Shown here piece after piece: positions 8,850 to 15,932 of a DNA stretch of 31,391 nucleotides; position 1 is the first letter of the stretch, and each line of letters begins with the position of its first letter. Origin of the DNA: JASMTM01 sp964441735. GTDB taxonomy: Bacteria > Thermotogota > Thermotogae > Petrotogales > Kosmotogaceae. Location of the stretch: NCBI GenBank assembly GCA_964441735.1, contig CAYTVB010000021.1:1-31391 (forward strand). The letters are read 5' to 3'. A program made the position numbers and the translations under genes. The notes beneath the pieces were generated by a model, which was not told the DNA's origin, did not search any database, and was given only the letters and a program-made list of their open reading frames with translations.

Positions 8850-9674
8850 ATGTCTACAACAAGGTTAACAAAATATCTCAGACAGGATAGAATGCCACAT
8901 GTATGGTGTCCCGGTTGTGGTAATGGAGTTATTATGAAAGCTTTTATTGATGCTGTTGATAAAGAAGAACTTGATCCAAATAGAGTTGCAGTAGTGTCCG
9001 GGATAGGTTGTTCATCGAGGGTTACAGGTTATTTGAATTTCAACACCATGCATACGCTACATGGAAGAGCCATTGCCTTTGCATCGGGAGTAAAACTGGC
9101 AAGGCCCGAGTTCAAGGTCGTTGTAATGGGAGGCGATGGTGATTTGCTGGCAATTGGCGGAAATCATTTTATACATGCCTGTAGAAGAAATATGGATATA
9201 ACGGTTATTATATTCAACAATTTTATTTATGGAATGACAGGCGGACAATATTCACCAACTACTTTTGAAAAAATGACTGCATCAACCGCACCCTATGGTA
9301 ACATGGAGAGCCCATTTGACGCGGTAAATCTAGCATTATCCTCTGGAGCCACTTATGTTGCACGAAGTACGGTTTATCGTTACACACAAATGGTTAAATT
9401 CATTCAAAAGGGTATAAAGCATAAAGGTTCATCAATAATTGATATTGCCACAAATTGTCATACATATTTTGGAAGGTACAATAAAATGTCTGAGCCTGTT
9501 CAAATGCTTGAATATTTGAAAAAAAGCGTGGTTAGTTCAGAAAAGGCGAAGGACATGTCACCAGAAGAACTTGATAAGAAAATCATAACCGGAGAATTCA
9601 TTGATGTTGAAAAGCCAACTTATAACGATAAGTATCAGAATCTAAAAAGCAGTTTTACTTCAGCCAGGGAGTGA
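8850..9674 (+). CDS. korB: 2-oxoacid:ferredoxin oxidoreductase, beta subunit
   Basis: The thiamine-diphosphate-binding subunit of a 2-oxoacid (probably 2-oxoglutarate) ferredoxin oxidoreductase, which oxidatively decarboxylates the acid to its CoA ester and reduces ferredoxin. Cysteines at 20, 23, 54 and 203 (WCPGCG, GIGCSS, TNCHTYFGR) are the expected cluster ligands. GDGD (95-98) and NNFIYGMTGGQ (123-133) form the ThDP/metal site. ATG 8850 follows CAGGAGGTTAGT. The gamma gene follows after 6 bases. The alpha subunit, which forms the rest of the active site, is not next to it, nor is a ferredoxin-like delta subunit. The substrate within the family is inferred. Confidence 0.92.
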   Translation: MSTTRLTKYLRQDRMPHVWCPGCGNGVIMKAFIDAVDKEELDPNRVAVVSGIGCSSRVTGYLNFNTMHTLHGRAIAFASGVKLARPEFKVVVMGGDGDLLAIGGNHFIHACRRNMDITVIIFNNFIYGMTGGQYSPTTFEKMTASTAPYGNMESPFDAVNLALSSGATYVARSTVYRYTQMVKFIQKGIKHKGSSIIDIATNCHTYFGRYNKMSEPVQMLEYLKKSVVSSEKAKDMSPEELDKKIITGEFIDVEKPTYNDKYQNLKSSFTSARE

Positions 9675-9680
9675 AATAAT

Positions 9681-10289
9681 ATGGATTTAAAATTACCTCA
9701 TTCAGTCAGGATTTCTGGAATAGGTGGTCAGGGAAATGTTTTGATGGGAATAATTTTAGCTGAAGCGCTTGTAAATGAAGGTTTTTGGGTTGTTCAAACC
9801 CAATCTTATGGCGCGCAGGTACGTGGAGGACTTTCACATTGCGATGTGATTTTCTGCAAGAATAGGATCGATTTTCCTATGGCTCATAATTTTGATATTA
9901 TCTATTCCATGCATCAAACATCGGTAAACAATCATGCATCACTGATTAAAACAAATGGTGTTCTTATCGTTGATAGTTCTTTCGTGAATAGTATGCCAAA
10001 AGAAGCGCAAAGAACTACAAGAAGAATTATAGCCAAGCCTATTACAAAAATGACACAAGAAAACTTTAATACAAGTATTCCAGCTAACATGGTTGGACTG
10101 GGATTAATAAGTAAAGCAACAAAAATTGTAAGTGTTAATAATTTGAAGAAGGCAATGAAGAAACATGTCAAAGAAAACTATTATGAAATAAATGAAAAAG
10201 CCCTTGATTTTGGTTACTCGCTTATTGAAAGGACATTTAATTTAAAAGATGAAGAGAGACATGAATTTGTTGGTCGAGGTTTTGAATGA
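9681..10289 (+). CDS. korC: 2-oxoacid:ferredoxin oxidoreductase, gamma subunit
   Basis: The CoA-handling gamma subunit partner of KorB. The N-terminal ISGIGGQGNVLMG and the following TQSYGAQVRGGLSHCDV are hallmark motifs of the POR/KOR gamma domain. At 202 residues it is a stand-alone gamma subunit of normal size, without fusion to alpha. It lies 6 bases after korB, and its stop overlaps the kinase gene start as ATGA. The C-terminal tail (ERTFNLKDEERHE) is polar and non-conserved. Confidence 0.92.
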   Translation: MDLKLPHSVRISGIGGQGNVLMGIILAEALVNEGFWVVQTQSYGAQVRGGLSHCDVIFCKNRIDFPMAHNFDIIYSMHQTSVNNHASLIKTNGVLIVDSSFVNSMPKEAQRTTRRIIAKPITKMTQENFNTSIPANMVGLGLISKATKIVSVNNLKKAMKKHVKENYYEINEKALDFGYSLIERTFNLKDEERHEFVGRGFE

Positions 10290-10720
10290 GAAAGTTTCAT
10301 CAAAGCCTGAGCTTTGCTACAAAGGGTATAATATTACTTTTTAAGACAGAAAGAAATTTCAGAATTCAATGTATAATTGGTATATCAATAATATTATTTT
10401 CAATAATTATCCAGATAGAAATTACCAGCCTCCTGTGGATAATAATGAGTGTTATGCTTGTAATTATCTTAGAAGGTGTTAATACAGTTGTTGAAAAATT
10501 GATGGATTTGCTCGAAAGAAAAATAAATCACGGAGTAAAAATCGTTAAAGATATAGCTGCTGGAATTGTTTTATTAGGTAGTTTTACCGCTATTATGATA
10601 GGTTGTATTGTTTTTGGTTATGAATTGTTTGGACTCGTTCCGATTTTTACAGTGCCATTTGGTATAATATTTAGTGTTTTACTTGTTTTTTTTGGTTGGC
10701 TTGGAGGTGCAAAGCATTGA
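10286..10720 (+). CDS. dgkA: Diacylglycerol kinase / undecaprenol kinase family protein
   Basis: A small integral membrane lipid kinase of the DgkA family. Glu22 in TERNFR and the signature EGVNTVVEKLMD (63-74), followed by VKDIAAGIVLL (87-97), are the conserved catalytic-surface motifs. In Gram-positive and many other bacteria this family phosphorylates undecaprenol; in enterobacteria, diacylglycerol. The substrate here is not decided. At 144 residues it is longer than the classic 120-130, with an extra hydrophobic segment at about 118-140 that would give four membrane helices. It starts on the ATGA overlapping korC and ends with TTGA overlapping the peptidase gene. Confidence 0.88.
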   Translation: MRKFHQSLSFATKGIILLFKTERNFRIQCIIGISIILFSIIIQIEITSLLWIIMSVMLVIILEGVNTVVEKLMDLLERKINHGVKIVKDIAAGIVLLGSFTAIMIGCIVFGYELFGLVPIFTVPFGIIFSVLLVFFGWLGGAKH

Positions 10721-11562
10721 AGTCATTTATCCTAATAGTAATTTTAGTAACTGCCCTAGTGTTTACAGGCATGGGTTATGTACTGCAAACTCATATGGTT
10801 CAACCTGGTGATACGTTATATGATATTTCTAATAAATACAGTGTAAGTATATCTACATTGCTTGATTTTAATAATATTGAGAATCCAAGAAAAATTCAAG
10901 TCGGTGAGAAAATTGTTTATCCTCAGCCTGATGGAATAATTTATGAGGTGAAAAAGGGAGATTCCATTACATATATTGCAAAAATATTTTTTTGTTCTCC
11001 TGGAGATATTCTGAGAGCAAATAACCTTGATTACGATGAGGTTATAGTACCCGGACAGAGAATATTTATTCCACTAAGTGTTATCAACAAGTATCAATAT
11101 GTTCCGAGTCAGGTCAGATTTAGATGGCCTGTTTACGGAGTTATTACTTCACATTATGGATGGCGCATACATCCTATAACCAATCAGGAGTCTTTTCATT
11201 CAGGTCTTGACATTGCAGTAAATGAAGGGGCACCAATTTTTGCAGCCGAAGTAGGTGAAGTAATTTTTACTGGATTAAATGGTGGTTATGGATATATGGT
11301 TGAAATAAAGCACAGTGATGGAACAGTTACACGTTACGCACACATGAGCCATATTAGTGTATATGAAGGACAGACAGTAGAAATGGGTTCTTTAATAGGC
11401 AGGGTAGGAACTACAGGTTTTTCAACTGGTCCCCATCTGCATTTTGAAATCAGAAATAATGATCTACGAAGTGTTAATCCGCTTACTAAACTACCTGCGG
11501 TAGATCTTATGTATGTTATTAGAGGATATGATGAAGGGAATACAGACACGGGTGGTAAGTGA
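10717..11562 (+). CDS. LysM-M23 family metallopeptidase
   Basis: A predicted exported peptidoglycan endopeptidase of 281 residues. An N-terminal hydrophobic signal/anchor (3-19) is followed by two LysM repeats at about 26-69 (VQPGDTLYDISNKY) and 75-119 (VKKGDSITYIAKIF). The M23 domain follows with zinc ligands His161 and Asp165 (HSGLD), catalytic His209, and His240/His242 (PHLHFE), all intact. TTG 10717 is chosen: GGAGG is 9 bases upstream, and it starts right at the signal peptide. It overlaps the kinase stop as TTGA. The location beside an undecaprenol kinase-like gene suits a cell-wall role. Confidence 0.93.
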   Translation: MKSFILIVILVTALVFTGMGYVLQTHMVQPGDTLYDISNKYSVSISTLLDFNNIENPRKIQVGEKIVYPQPDGIIYEVKKGDSITYIAKIFFCSPGDILRANNLDYDEVIVPGQRIFIPLSVINKYQYVPSQVRFRWPVYGVITSHYGWRIHPITNQESFHSGLDIAVNEGAPIFAAEVGEVIFTGLNGGYGYMVEIKHSDGTVTRYAHMSHISVYEGQTVEMGSLIGRVGTTGFSTGPHLHFEIRNNDLRSVNPLTKLPAVDLMYVIRGYDEGNTDTGGK

Positions 11563-12014
11563 AAAATATTATTGTTAGTGCCTGTTTATTGGGTATAAAC
11601 TGCACTTACAAAGGCAATAACAAACTCTCAGTAGAAGTTTTAAGGCTACTTAAGGATTATTCACTTGTTCCAGTTTGCCCTGAACAACTTGGTGGTTTGA
11701 GTACGCCAAGGCCTAATTCTGAAATAATTGGTGGTAAAGGCTGGAAAAGCGGGGGGGAAGTTCTCAATTCAAACAGTCAAAATGTAACCGACAATTTTTT
11801 AAGAGGAGCAAATGAAACCCTTAAATTAGCCCGGTTATTTGAATGCGATATTGCGGTATTAAAGAGTAAAAGCCCTTCCTGTGGTACAGAATATGTTTAC
11901 GATGGAACTTTTTCAGATGTGATCGTTCCTGGAACAGGCGTTACTGCTTTTATATTGAGAAAAAATGGAATTGAGGTATTGAGTGAAAAGCAGACAAATT
12001 ACCTTACATTTTGA
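11559..12014 (+). CDS. DUF523 family protein (YbbK-like)
   Basis: A 151-residue cytoplasmic protein of the DUF523 family, whose function is not established. The conserved cysteines are all visible: VSACLLGINCTYKG near the N-terminus, PVCPEQLGGLSTPR in the middle, and LKSKSPSCG near 108. These suggest metal or cluster binding, but I cannot name a reaction. GTG 11559 overlaps the peptidase stop as GTGA, so it is the last member of the long rightward run. Its end overlaps the convergent gene by 11 bases. Confidence 0.9.
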   Translation: MKNIIVSACLLGINCTYKGNNKLSVEVLRLLKDYSLVPVCPEQLGGLSTPRPNSEIIGGKGWKSGGEVLNSNSQNVTDNFLRGANETLKLARLFECDIAVLKSKSPSCGTEYVYDGTFSDVIVPGTGVTAFILRKNGIEVLSEKQTNYLTF

Positions 12015-12513
12015 ATTTTTCAGGAATAATATTCCTCAGAAATTCTTCTTTTTCTTCTTCAGTTAAATATCTGTTGATTTTTGCAAAGAATGTCCAAACA
12101 TCTTTTTGCCAGAAATAAAATGTTGTTTCAAATTGCTCAAGATACGCAAATGAATATGCTGATTTTTCAATTTTTCCTTTATTCCCAAGGTTGTCTCCAT
12201 ATATTAGCCAGATTTCCTTCCAGATTTTTTTGGCTTCTTCCGGGTTATCTGATTTCCAGTAGTAGATCTCTATTTCTGCATTATATTCTTCTGATTTCAA
12301 GAGGTATCCTCTAAATGGAGATGTATTAATAGGTGGGTCATTTAATTTATCCACTATCTCATTATGTTCTCCAAAATTGATTTCATTAATTGTGTACTGC
12401 CTTTTTGGAGCATTCACCTCTATATCATTTCTGGTTGCAAAAAATACGCTGAATGCAATGGCTACAATTATAAATGCAAGTGTGAATATTTCAATTCTTA
12501 CTCTTTTTTTCAT
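12004..12513 (-). CDS. Hypothetical membrane-anchored extracytoplasmic protein
   Basis: I do not recognise a family. The 169-residue product has a basic N-terminus (MKKRVRIE), one hydrophobic helix at about 9-27 without an obvious lipobox, then a soluble domain rich in Glu, Lys, Trp and aromatic residues (EIYYWKSDNPEEAKKIWKEIW, shown only in part by this motif region near 83-102). It is probably a signal-anchored protein facing the periplasm. It is the last gene of a three-gene leftward set and overlaps the preceding gene by 23 bases. A GGAGG lies about 12 bases before the ATG, which is farther than usual, so coupling is likely. Confidence 0.7.
   Translation of the reverse strand: MKKRVRIEIFTLAFIIVAIAFSVFFATRNDIEVNAPKRQYTINEINFGEHNEIVDKLNDPPINTSPFRGYLLKSEEYNAEIEIYYWKSDNPEEAKKIWKEIWLIYGDNLGNKGKIEKSAYSFAYLEQFETTFYFWQKDVWTFFAKINRYLTEEEKEEFLRNIIPEKFKM
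12013..12045 (+). terminator. Possible terminator hairpin at convergent gene ends
   Basis: AGGAATA-A-TATTCCT (12022-12036) is a perfect inverted repeat. It extends imperfectly outward to GAATTT at 12013 and AAATTC at 12045. On the plus strand it is followed by a pyrimidine-rich run (TTCTTCTTTTTC), so it could stop the long gatA-to-DUF523 transcript. It lies inside the last codons of the convergent gene. The one-base central loop is tighter than ideal, so confidence is limited. Confidence 0.4.
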
Positions 12514-12973
12514 TGCTAAAAAAATCCTCCAAGAACGTTACCAGTTTTTCAGGTTCAAGCCTGAATGTTGCACCCTTTCCCTGAAAAAAACAGTGTTTGT
12601 CTATTAGGTGAAGGGATAAATCAGAAAACAATATCGTCTCTTTGGTTGTTAGCTTTTTAACGAGTATATTTATTTTCCTAAAGCGGTTGCTTGTATCAAA
12701 GGGACAACTGATAAATCCTCTATTTTCATCTACAGTAACCTCATATATATTATCAACATTAATACTTATGCCCATTCCCTTTTCTCCTTTTTTCTTTAAC
12801 AAAGACAATGCACTGGCAATCTCAGAACAGGTTAAGTTATAACGTTCAACTATTTTTTTGTCCTGTTCAATTATTTCAGATATAGATCTTTTATCCTTTC
12901 CTTTAAAGCCAATTGAACTTATATGACCCGGTTCCATATTTATTTTAGTTCTGCTGTTATTTGTGTTGTTCAT
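12491..12973 (-). CDS. Hypothetical protein between reductase and anchored protein
   Basis: No family recognised. It encodes 160 residues, soluble, with no signal or membrane segment. The N-terminal 25 residues are polar and probably disordered. A helical stretch follows (ISEIIEQDKKIVERYNL near 31-47), then a beta-rich part (ISINVDNIYEVTVDENRGFISCPF), and a C-terminal segment with CFFQGKGATFRLEPEKL. The start ATG 12973 has GGAGG 7 bases upstream, a strong site. It begins 17 bases after the end of the ferredoxin reductase gene and overlaps the next gene, so the three are likely expressed together. The function is unknown. Confidence 0.75.
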   Translation of the reverse strand: MNNTNNSRTKINMEPGHISSIGFKGKDKRSISEIIEQDKKIVERYNLTCSEIASALSLLKKKGEKGMGISINVDNIYEVTVDENRGFISCPFDTSNRFRKINILVKKLTTKETILFSDLSLHLIDKHCFFQGKGATFRLEPEKLVTFLEDFFSNEKKSKN

Positions 12974-12990
12974 AATTATGCCTCCGGAAA

Positions 12991-14001
12991 TTAAGCAAAT
13001 TTATCGTAATAGATTCTATCAGATTTTATATTGTTTTTTAACAGTACACTCTGTACACATGCCTTTATCATACCTGGACTACCACAAAGATAAGCCTCCC
13101 ATTCTTTTCCCTTTTCATTACTCAAAAATTTTTCCAGTACGTCAGTTATGAGTCCTTTTTCGCCATCCCATTTGGTGTTTTTTTCAGGCTCTGAAAGAGC
13201 AGGAATGAAGTGAAAAGAAGAATGATTTTCTTCAATTTTTTTGAAGAGCTTATTATAATAAATATCCTCAACTGTCTTTGCACCAAAAAAGAAGTACATA
13301 TCCCTGCCCATTTTATTCTTTTCTTGCATGTCGAGAACCATTGATTTTATAGGTGCTAAACCCGATCCTCCTGCAACAAAGAGAATTCCTGCGTTTGTAA
13401 CACGAATATAAAAATCTCCAAAAGGACCTGTAAAGGATATTCTGTCATCTTTTTTTAGATAACGGTGTATGTATGTTGTAGCTATTCCATCCGGTACAAG
13501 TCTTACCAGAAGCTCGATTTTATTTTTATTTGATGGTGGAGACGCTAATGAATAAGATCGAATAGTTTTTTCATCAATGCTGTCATATGGTGGTATGTTT
13601 AATTGAATGTACTGACCGGCTCTAAAAGTTAAAGGTTTATCAAAGGACAGTTTAATGCTTTTTATATCGTGAGTAACATCTTCTATTTGTTCGACAACAG
13701 CATTGTATTCCCAGTTAAGAATATTTTCTGGTATTTCAACTGAAAGTTCCTTATCAACAACCACCTGACAGGCCAGGTGATAACCGTTAGTTTTCTCTGT
13801 TTCTGAAAGATGCCTGTTCTCTGATGCGGTATAATTGTCAATATCTGAGAGAATCTTTATCCTGCATCGACCACACATTCCCCTTCCACCACATGCGGAA
13901 GGTAGATAAATATTATTGTCAATTAAATTATGAAATAGTGACTTTCCTTTAGTTAGTTCATAAGTTTTTTCATTATTAATCGTTAATTTTGCTTTGGCCA
14001 T
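12991..14001 (-). CDS. NqrF-like 2Fe-2S ferredoxin / FAD / NAD(P) reductase
   Basis: A three-domain electron-transfer flavoprotein of 336 residues. Residues 1-90 form a plant-type 2Fe-2S ferredoxin with Cys37, 43, 46 and 78 (CGGRGMCGRC, LACQ). Residues about 98-200 form the FAD domain with RSYS at 148-151 and GPFGDF. The rest is the NAD(P) domain with GGSGLAPI (211-218) and CGSPGM (306-311). The order matches NqrF and phenol hydroxylase or methane monooxygenase reductases. It lacks the N-terminal membrane helix of NqrF, and no nqrA-E genes are nearby, so it is probably a soluble reductase with an unidentified partner. ATG 14001 follows GGAGG by 6 bases. Confidence 0.9.
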   Translation of the reverse strand: MAKAKLTINNEKTYELTKGKSLFHNLIDNNIYLPSACGGRGMCGRCRIKILSDIDNYTASENRHLSETEKTNGYHLACQVVVDKELSVEIPENILNWEYNAVVEQIEDVTHDIKSIKLSFDKPLTFRAGQYIQLNIPPYDSIDEKTIRSYSLASPPSNKNKIELLVRLVPDGIATTYIHRYLKKDDRISFTGPFGDFYIRVTNAGILFVAGGSGLAPIKSMVLDMQEKNKMGRDMYFFFGAKTVEDIYYNKLFKKIEENHSSFHFIPALSEPEKNTKWDGEKGLITDVLEKFLSNEKGKEWEAYLCGSPGMIKACVQSVLLKNNIKSDRIYYDKFA

Positions 14002-14042
14002 TATGTACCTCCAGAAAAAATTTCAAGAAATATGCTACTTGC

Positions 14043-14072
14043 TTGACTATAATTATAGTCATCGTGTATAAT
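14043..14072 (+). promoter_or_regulatory. Promoter of antitoxin-like gene
   Basis: TTGACT (14043-14048) and a perfect TATAAT (14067-14072) are separated by 18 bases, the best sigma-70-type promoter in the window. Transcription would start near 14079, just before the GAGGTGA ribosome site of the Phd/YefM-type gene at 14091. The palindrome 14044-14061 overlaps the -35 and spacer, so binding there would block polymerase. Confidence 0.75.
14044..14061. promoter_or_regulatory. Perfect 18-bp palindrome, predicted operator
   Basis: TGACTATAATTATAGTCA is its own reverse complement. A third half-site, TATAATCA (14067-14074), resembles TATAGTCA (14054-14061) at a 13-base step and covers the -10. Phd/YefM antitoxins typically repress their own promoters through such palindromes, so autoregulation is the natural reading. 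The site also lies about 45 bases upstream of the divergent reductase gene and could affect it. Confidence 0.55.
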
Positions 14073-14090
14073 CATTTTGAGGTGAGCAGT

Positions 14091-14357
14091 TTGCCAAAAC
14101 TTGAAAAACTTCATTTTTATACTATAGCTGAGGCAAAAGCAAATTTATCAAAGGTTATTGGTATAGTAAATAGCGATGACTATGATGTAATTATAACAAA
14201 AAACGGGCTTCCTTCTATTGCTCTCCTCTCTTATGAAAAATACGTGAAGATTCAGAAATTTCTTGATTCCGTTTATGAGTTATATCTTATGGATGCGGGT
14301 ACTGATGTAGCTAGCACAGATTTAAAAGATATACTGAACAGCGCTGAAGAAGAATAA
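14091..14357 (+). CDS. Phd/YefM-type antitoxin-like regulator (no toxin adjacent)
   Basis: An 88-residue protein with the Phd/YefM fold: TIAEAKANLSKVI at 11-23, then DVIITKNGLPSIALLSYEKY at 32-51, the classic DNA-binding and dimer core. A variable acidic C-terminal tail follows, which in the family wraps the toxin. TTG 14091 has GAGG 8 bases upstream. The longer frame from 13989 runs through promoter DNA and is rejected. No RelE/YoeB, Doc or PIN toxin gene follows; the next gene, 14 bases on, is a sugar-ABC ATPase. It may be a lone transcription repressor, or its toxin may be elsewhere. Confidence 0.85.
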   Translation: MPKLEKLHFYTIAEAKANLSKVIGIVNSDDYDVIITKNGLPSIALLSYEKYVKIQKFLDSVYELYLMDAGTDVASTDLKDILNSAEEE

Positions 14358-14371
14358 TTGGAGGTGTTTTG

Positions 14372-15562
14372 ATGGCTCAGGTTGTATTGAAGAATATATC
14401 TAAGGTATTTCCTGGAAATGTCCAGGCTGTTAAGGATGCAAATATGATGGTGGAGGACAAAGAATTTGTAGTCTTACTTGGTCCTTCAGGTTGTGGAAAA
14501 ACAACAACATTGAGAATGATTGCTGGTCTTGAAGAAATTACAGAAGGAACAATTTCAATTGATGGAAAGATAGTAAATGATGTTGAGCCTAAGGACAGGG
14601 ATATCGCTATGGTTTTCCAGAATTACGCTCTATATCCCCATATGACTGTTTATGAAAATATGGCCTTTGGTCTAAAGCTTAGAAAAATGCCCAAACCTGA
14701 AATTGAAAAGCGTGTAAATGAAGCAGGAGAAATTCTTGGAATTAGTCCGCTGCTTGATAGGAAACCAAAACAGCTGTCAGGCGGTCAGAGACAGAGAGTT
14801 GCTGTAGGAAGAGCAATTGTTAGAGACCCAAAGGTATTTCTATTTGATGAACCCCTTTCTAACCTTGATGCTAAGTTGAGGGTCCAGATGAGAGCTGAAT
14901 TAAAAAGATTACAGCACCGATTGGAAGCAACCATGATATATGTTACCCATGACCAGGTTGAAGCCATGACCATGGCTGACAAGATAGTTATTATAAAAGA
15001 TGGATTAATTCAGCAGATTGGCGATCCATATTCTGTTTACTTTGAACCTATAAATAAATTTGTTTCCGGTTTTATCGGCACACCTGCCATGAATTTCTTA
15101 AATGTAAGAATAGAAAAAGAAAACGGAAAATACTGGATTACAAAAGAAAATAGAAGTCTTCTCATTCCTCAGAAATTTTATGAAAAGATCGAAGACCTTG
15201 CTGGCAAAGAAATCGTGATGGGCATGAGACCGGAAGATGTGTATGATAAGATGTTCGCTCAAAATCCAACAGAAGAGAACACTGTAAACGGTGAAGTAGA
15301 GGTTGTTGAGCCTCTGGGAAGCGAAACGCTGATACATATCAATGTAATGGGAGATACCATTATTGCCAAGGTTGATCCTAAATCAAGGGCTTCAACTGGA
15401 GATCAAATGGAGCTTGTATTTGATATGGAAATGTTACACGTTTTTGATCCAGAAACTGAAGAAAACAGACTTGCCGGTCTTCACGGTGAGAAGCTTCAGA
15501 TTGAAGAAGAAATGAAAAAGGCAAAATCAGCAGAAGCACAGGATGTTAAAGAAAGAGAATAA
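14372..15562 (+). CDS. Sugar ABC transporter ATPase (UgpC/MsmX/MalK family)
   Basis: The ATP-hydrolysing subunit of a carbohydrate importer, 396 residues. Walker A GPSGCGKTT (37-45), Q-loop VFQNYALYPHMTV (Gln83), signature LSGGQRQ (135-141), Walker B VFLFDEP (155-161) and switch His193 are intact. The C-terminal OB/TOBE regulatory domain is present (MGMRPEDV). A charged tail of about 40 residues extends beyond it. ATG 14372 has GGAGG 7 bases upstream and is preferred over TTG 14369. No permease or binding protein is adjacent. It may act as a shared ATPase for several permeases, including the MalF/MalG-like pair at 21894-25654 on the other strand. Confidence 0.93.
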   Translation: MAQVVLKNISKVFPGNVQAVKDANMMVEDKEFVVLLGPSGCGKTTTLRMIAGLEEITEGTISIDGKIVNDVEPKDRDIAMVFQNYALYPHMTVYENMAFGLKLRKMPKPEIEKRVNEAGEILGISPLLDRKPKQLSGGQRQRVAVGRAIVRDPKVFLFDEPLSNLDAKLRVQMRAELKRLQHRLEATMIYVTHDQVEAMTMADKIVIIKDGLIQQIGDPYSVYFEPINKFVSGFIGTPAMNFLNVRIEKENGKYWITKENRSLLIPQKFYEKIEDLAGKEIVMGMRPEDVYDKMFAQNPTEENTVNGEVEVVEPLGSETLIHINVMGDTIIAKVDPKSRASTGDQMELVFDMEMLHVFDPETEENRLAGLHGEKLQIEEEMKKAKSAEAQDVKERE

Positions 15563-15570
15563 CGATAATT

Positions 15571-15605
15571 AAAAAAGAGGGGTAAACAAAACACCCCTCT
15601 TTTTT
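15571..15605. terminator. Bidirectional intrinsic terminator
   Basis: A 13-bp perfect stem, AAAAAAGAGGGGT (15571-15583) with ACCCCTCTTTTTT (15593-15605), has a 9-base loop. A-tracts and T-tracts flank it, so it can terminate both the ATPase transcript (plus) and the long lepA-to-rpsT transcript (minus). It sits between the ATPase and rpsT stop codons. Confidence 0.92.
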
Positions 15606-15884
15606 TTATTTATGGCTTTCCAAATAATTCTTGGCCCTGACTGTTAATCTAGATTTCTTTCTGGAAGCCTTGTTTTTATGAATTACACCCTTTTTTGCTG
15701 CTTTGTCAAGAATTGAATAAGATGAAGAAAGCAATTCTTGAACCTTTTCTGGAGATTCCTCTGTATCGATTGCTGCAAGCAACTTTTTGGTTACATTCTT
15801 CATTCGAGTTCTCAATGCTTTGTTTCGAATGCGTCTTTTTTCATTCTGTTTTACTCTCTTTTTGGCTGATTTAATATTTGCCAC
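15606..15884 (-). CDS. rpsT: 30S ribosomal protein S20
   Basis: A small basic ribosomal protein binding 16S rRNA at the base of the 30S subunit. ANIKSAKKRVKQNEKRR at the start, the helical middle, and GVIHKNKASRKKSRL near the C-terminus are diagnostic. Its length of 92 is normal. It starts with GTG at 15884, 8 bases after AAAGGAGG, rather than ATG. It is the last gene before the bidirectional terminator and may also have its own promoter in the 48-base gap after metK. Confidence 0.97.
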   Translation of the reverse strand: MANIKSAKKRVKQNEKRRIRNKALRTRMKNVTKKLLAAIDTEESPEKVQELLSSSYSILDKAAKKGVIHKNKASRKKSRLTVRAKNYLESHK

Positions 15885-15917
15885 CCGGGTATCCTCCTTT
15901 CACCATTTCTGAAGTTT

Positions 15918-15926
15918 ATTGTATCA
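15918..15926 (-). promoter_or_regulatory. Possible extended -10 promoter of rpsT
   Basis: On the minus strand TGATACAAT matches TGnTATAAT with one mismatch. It lies in the metK-rpsT gap, about 34 bases before the GTG start. No good -35 is seen. It would allow separate expression of S20. Confidence 0.4.
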
Positions 15927-15932
15927 TAAATT

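Noticed and set aside
9932..10171. Hydrophobic 79-codon minus-strand frame inside korC
   Set aside because: Antisense shadow of a conserved gene; hydrophobicity arises from the opposite strand of Lys/Asn/Thr-rich codons.
13989..14090. Longer antitoxin-like frame starting at ATG 13989
   Set aside because: It runs through the promoter and palindrome and overlaps the divergent reductase start.
14358..14371. Toxin gene partnering the Phd/YefM-like protein
   Set aside because: Only 14 bases precede the ATPase gene, and no toxin-like frame was found on either strand nearby.
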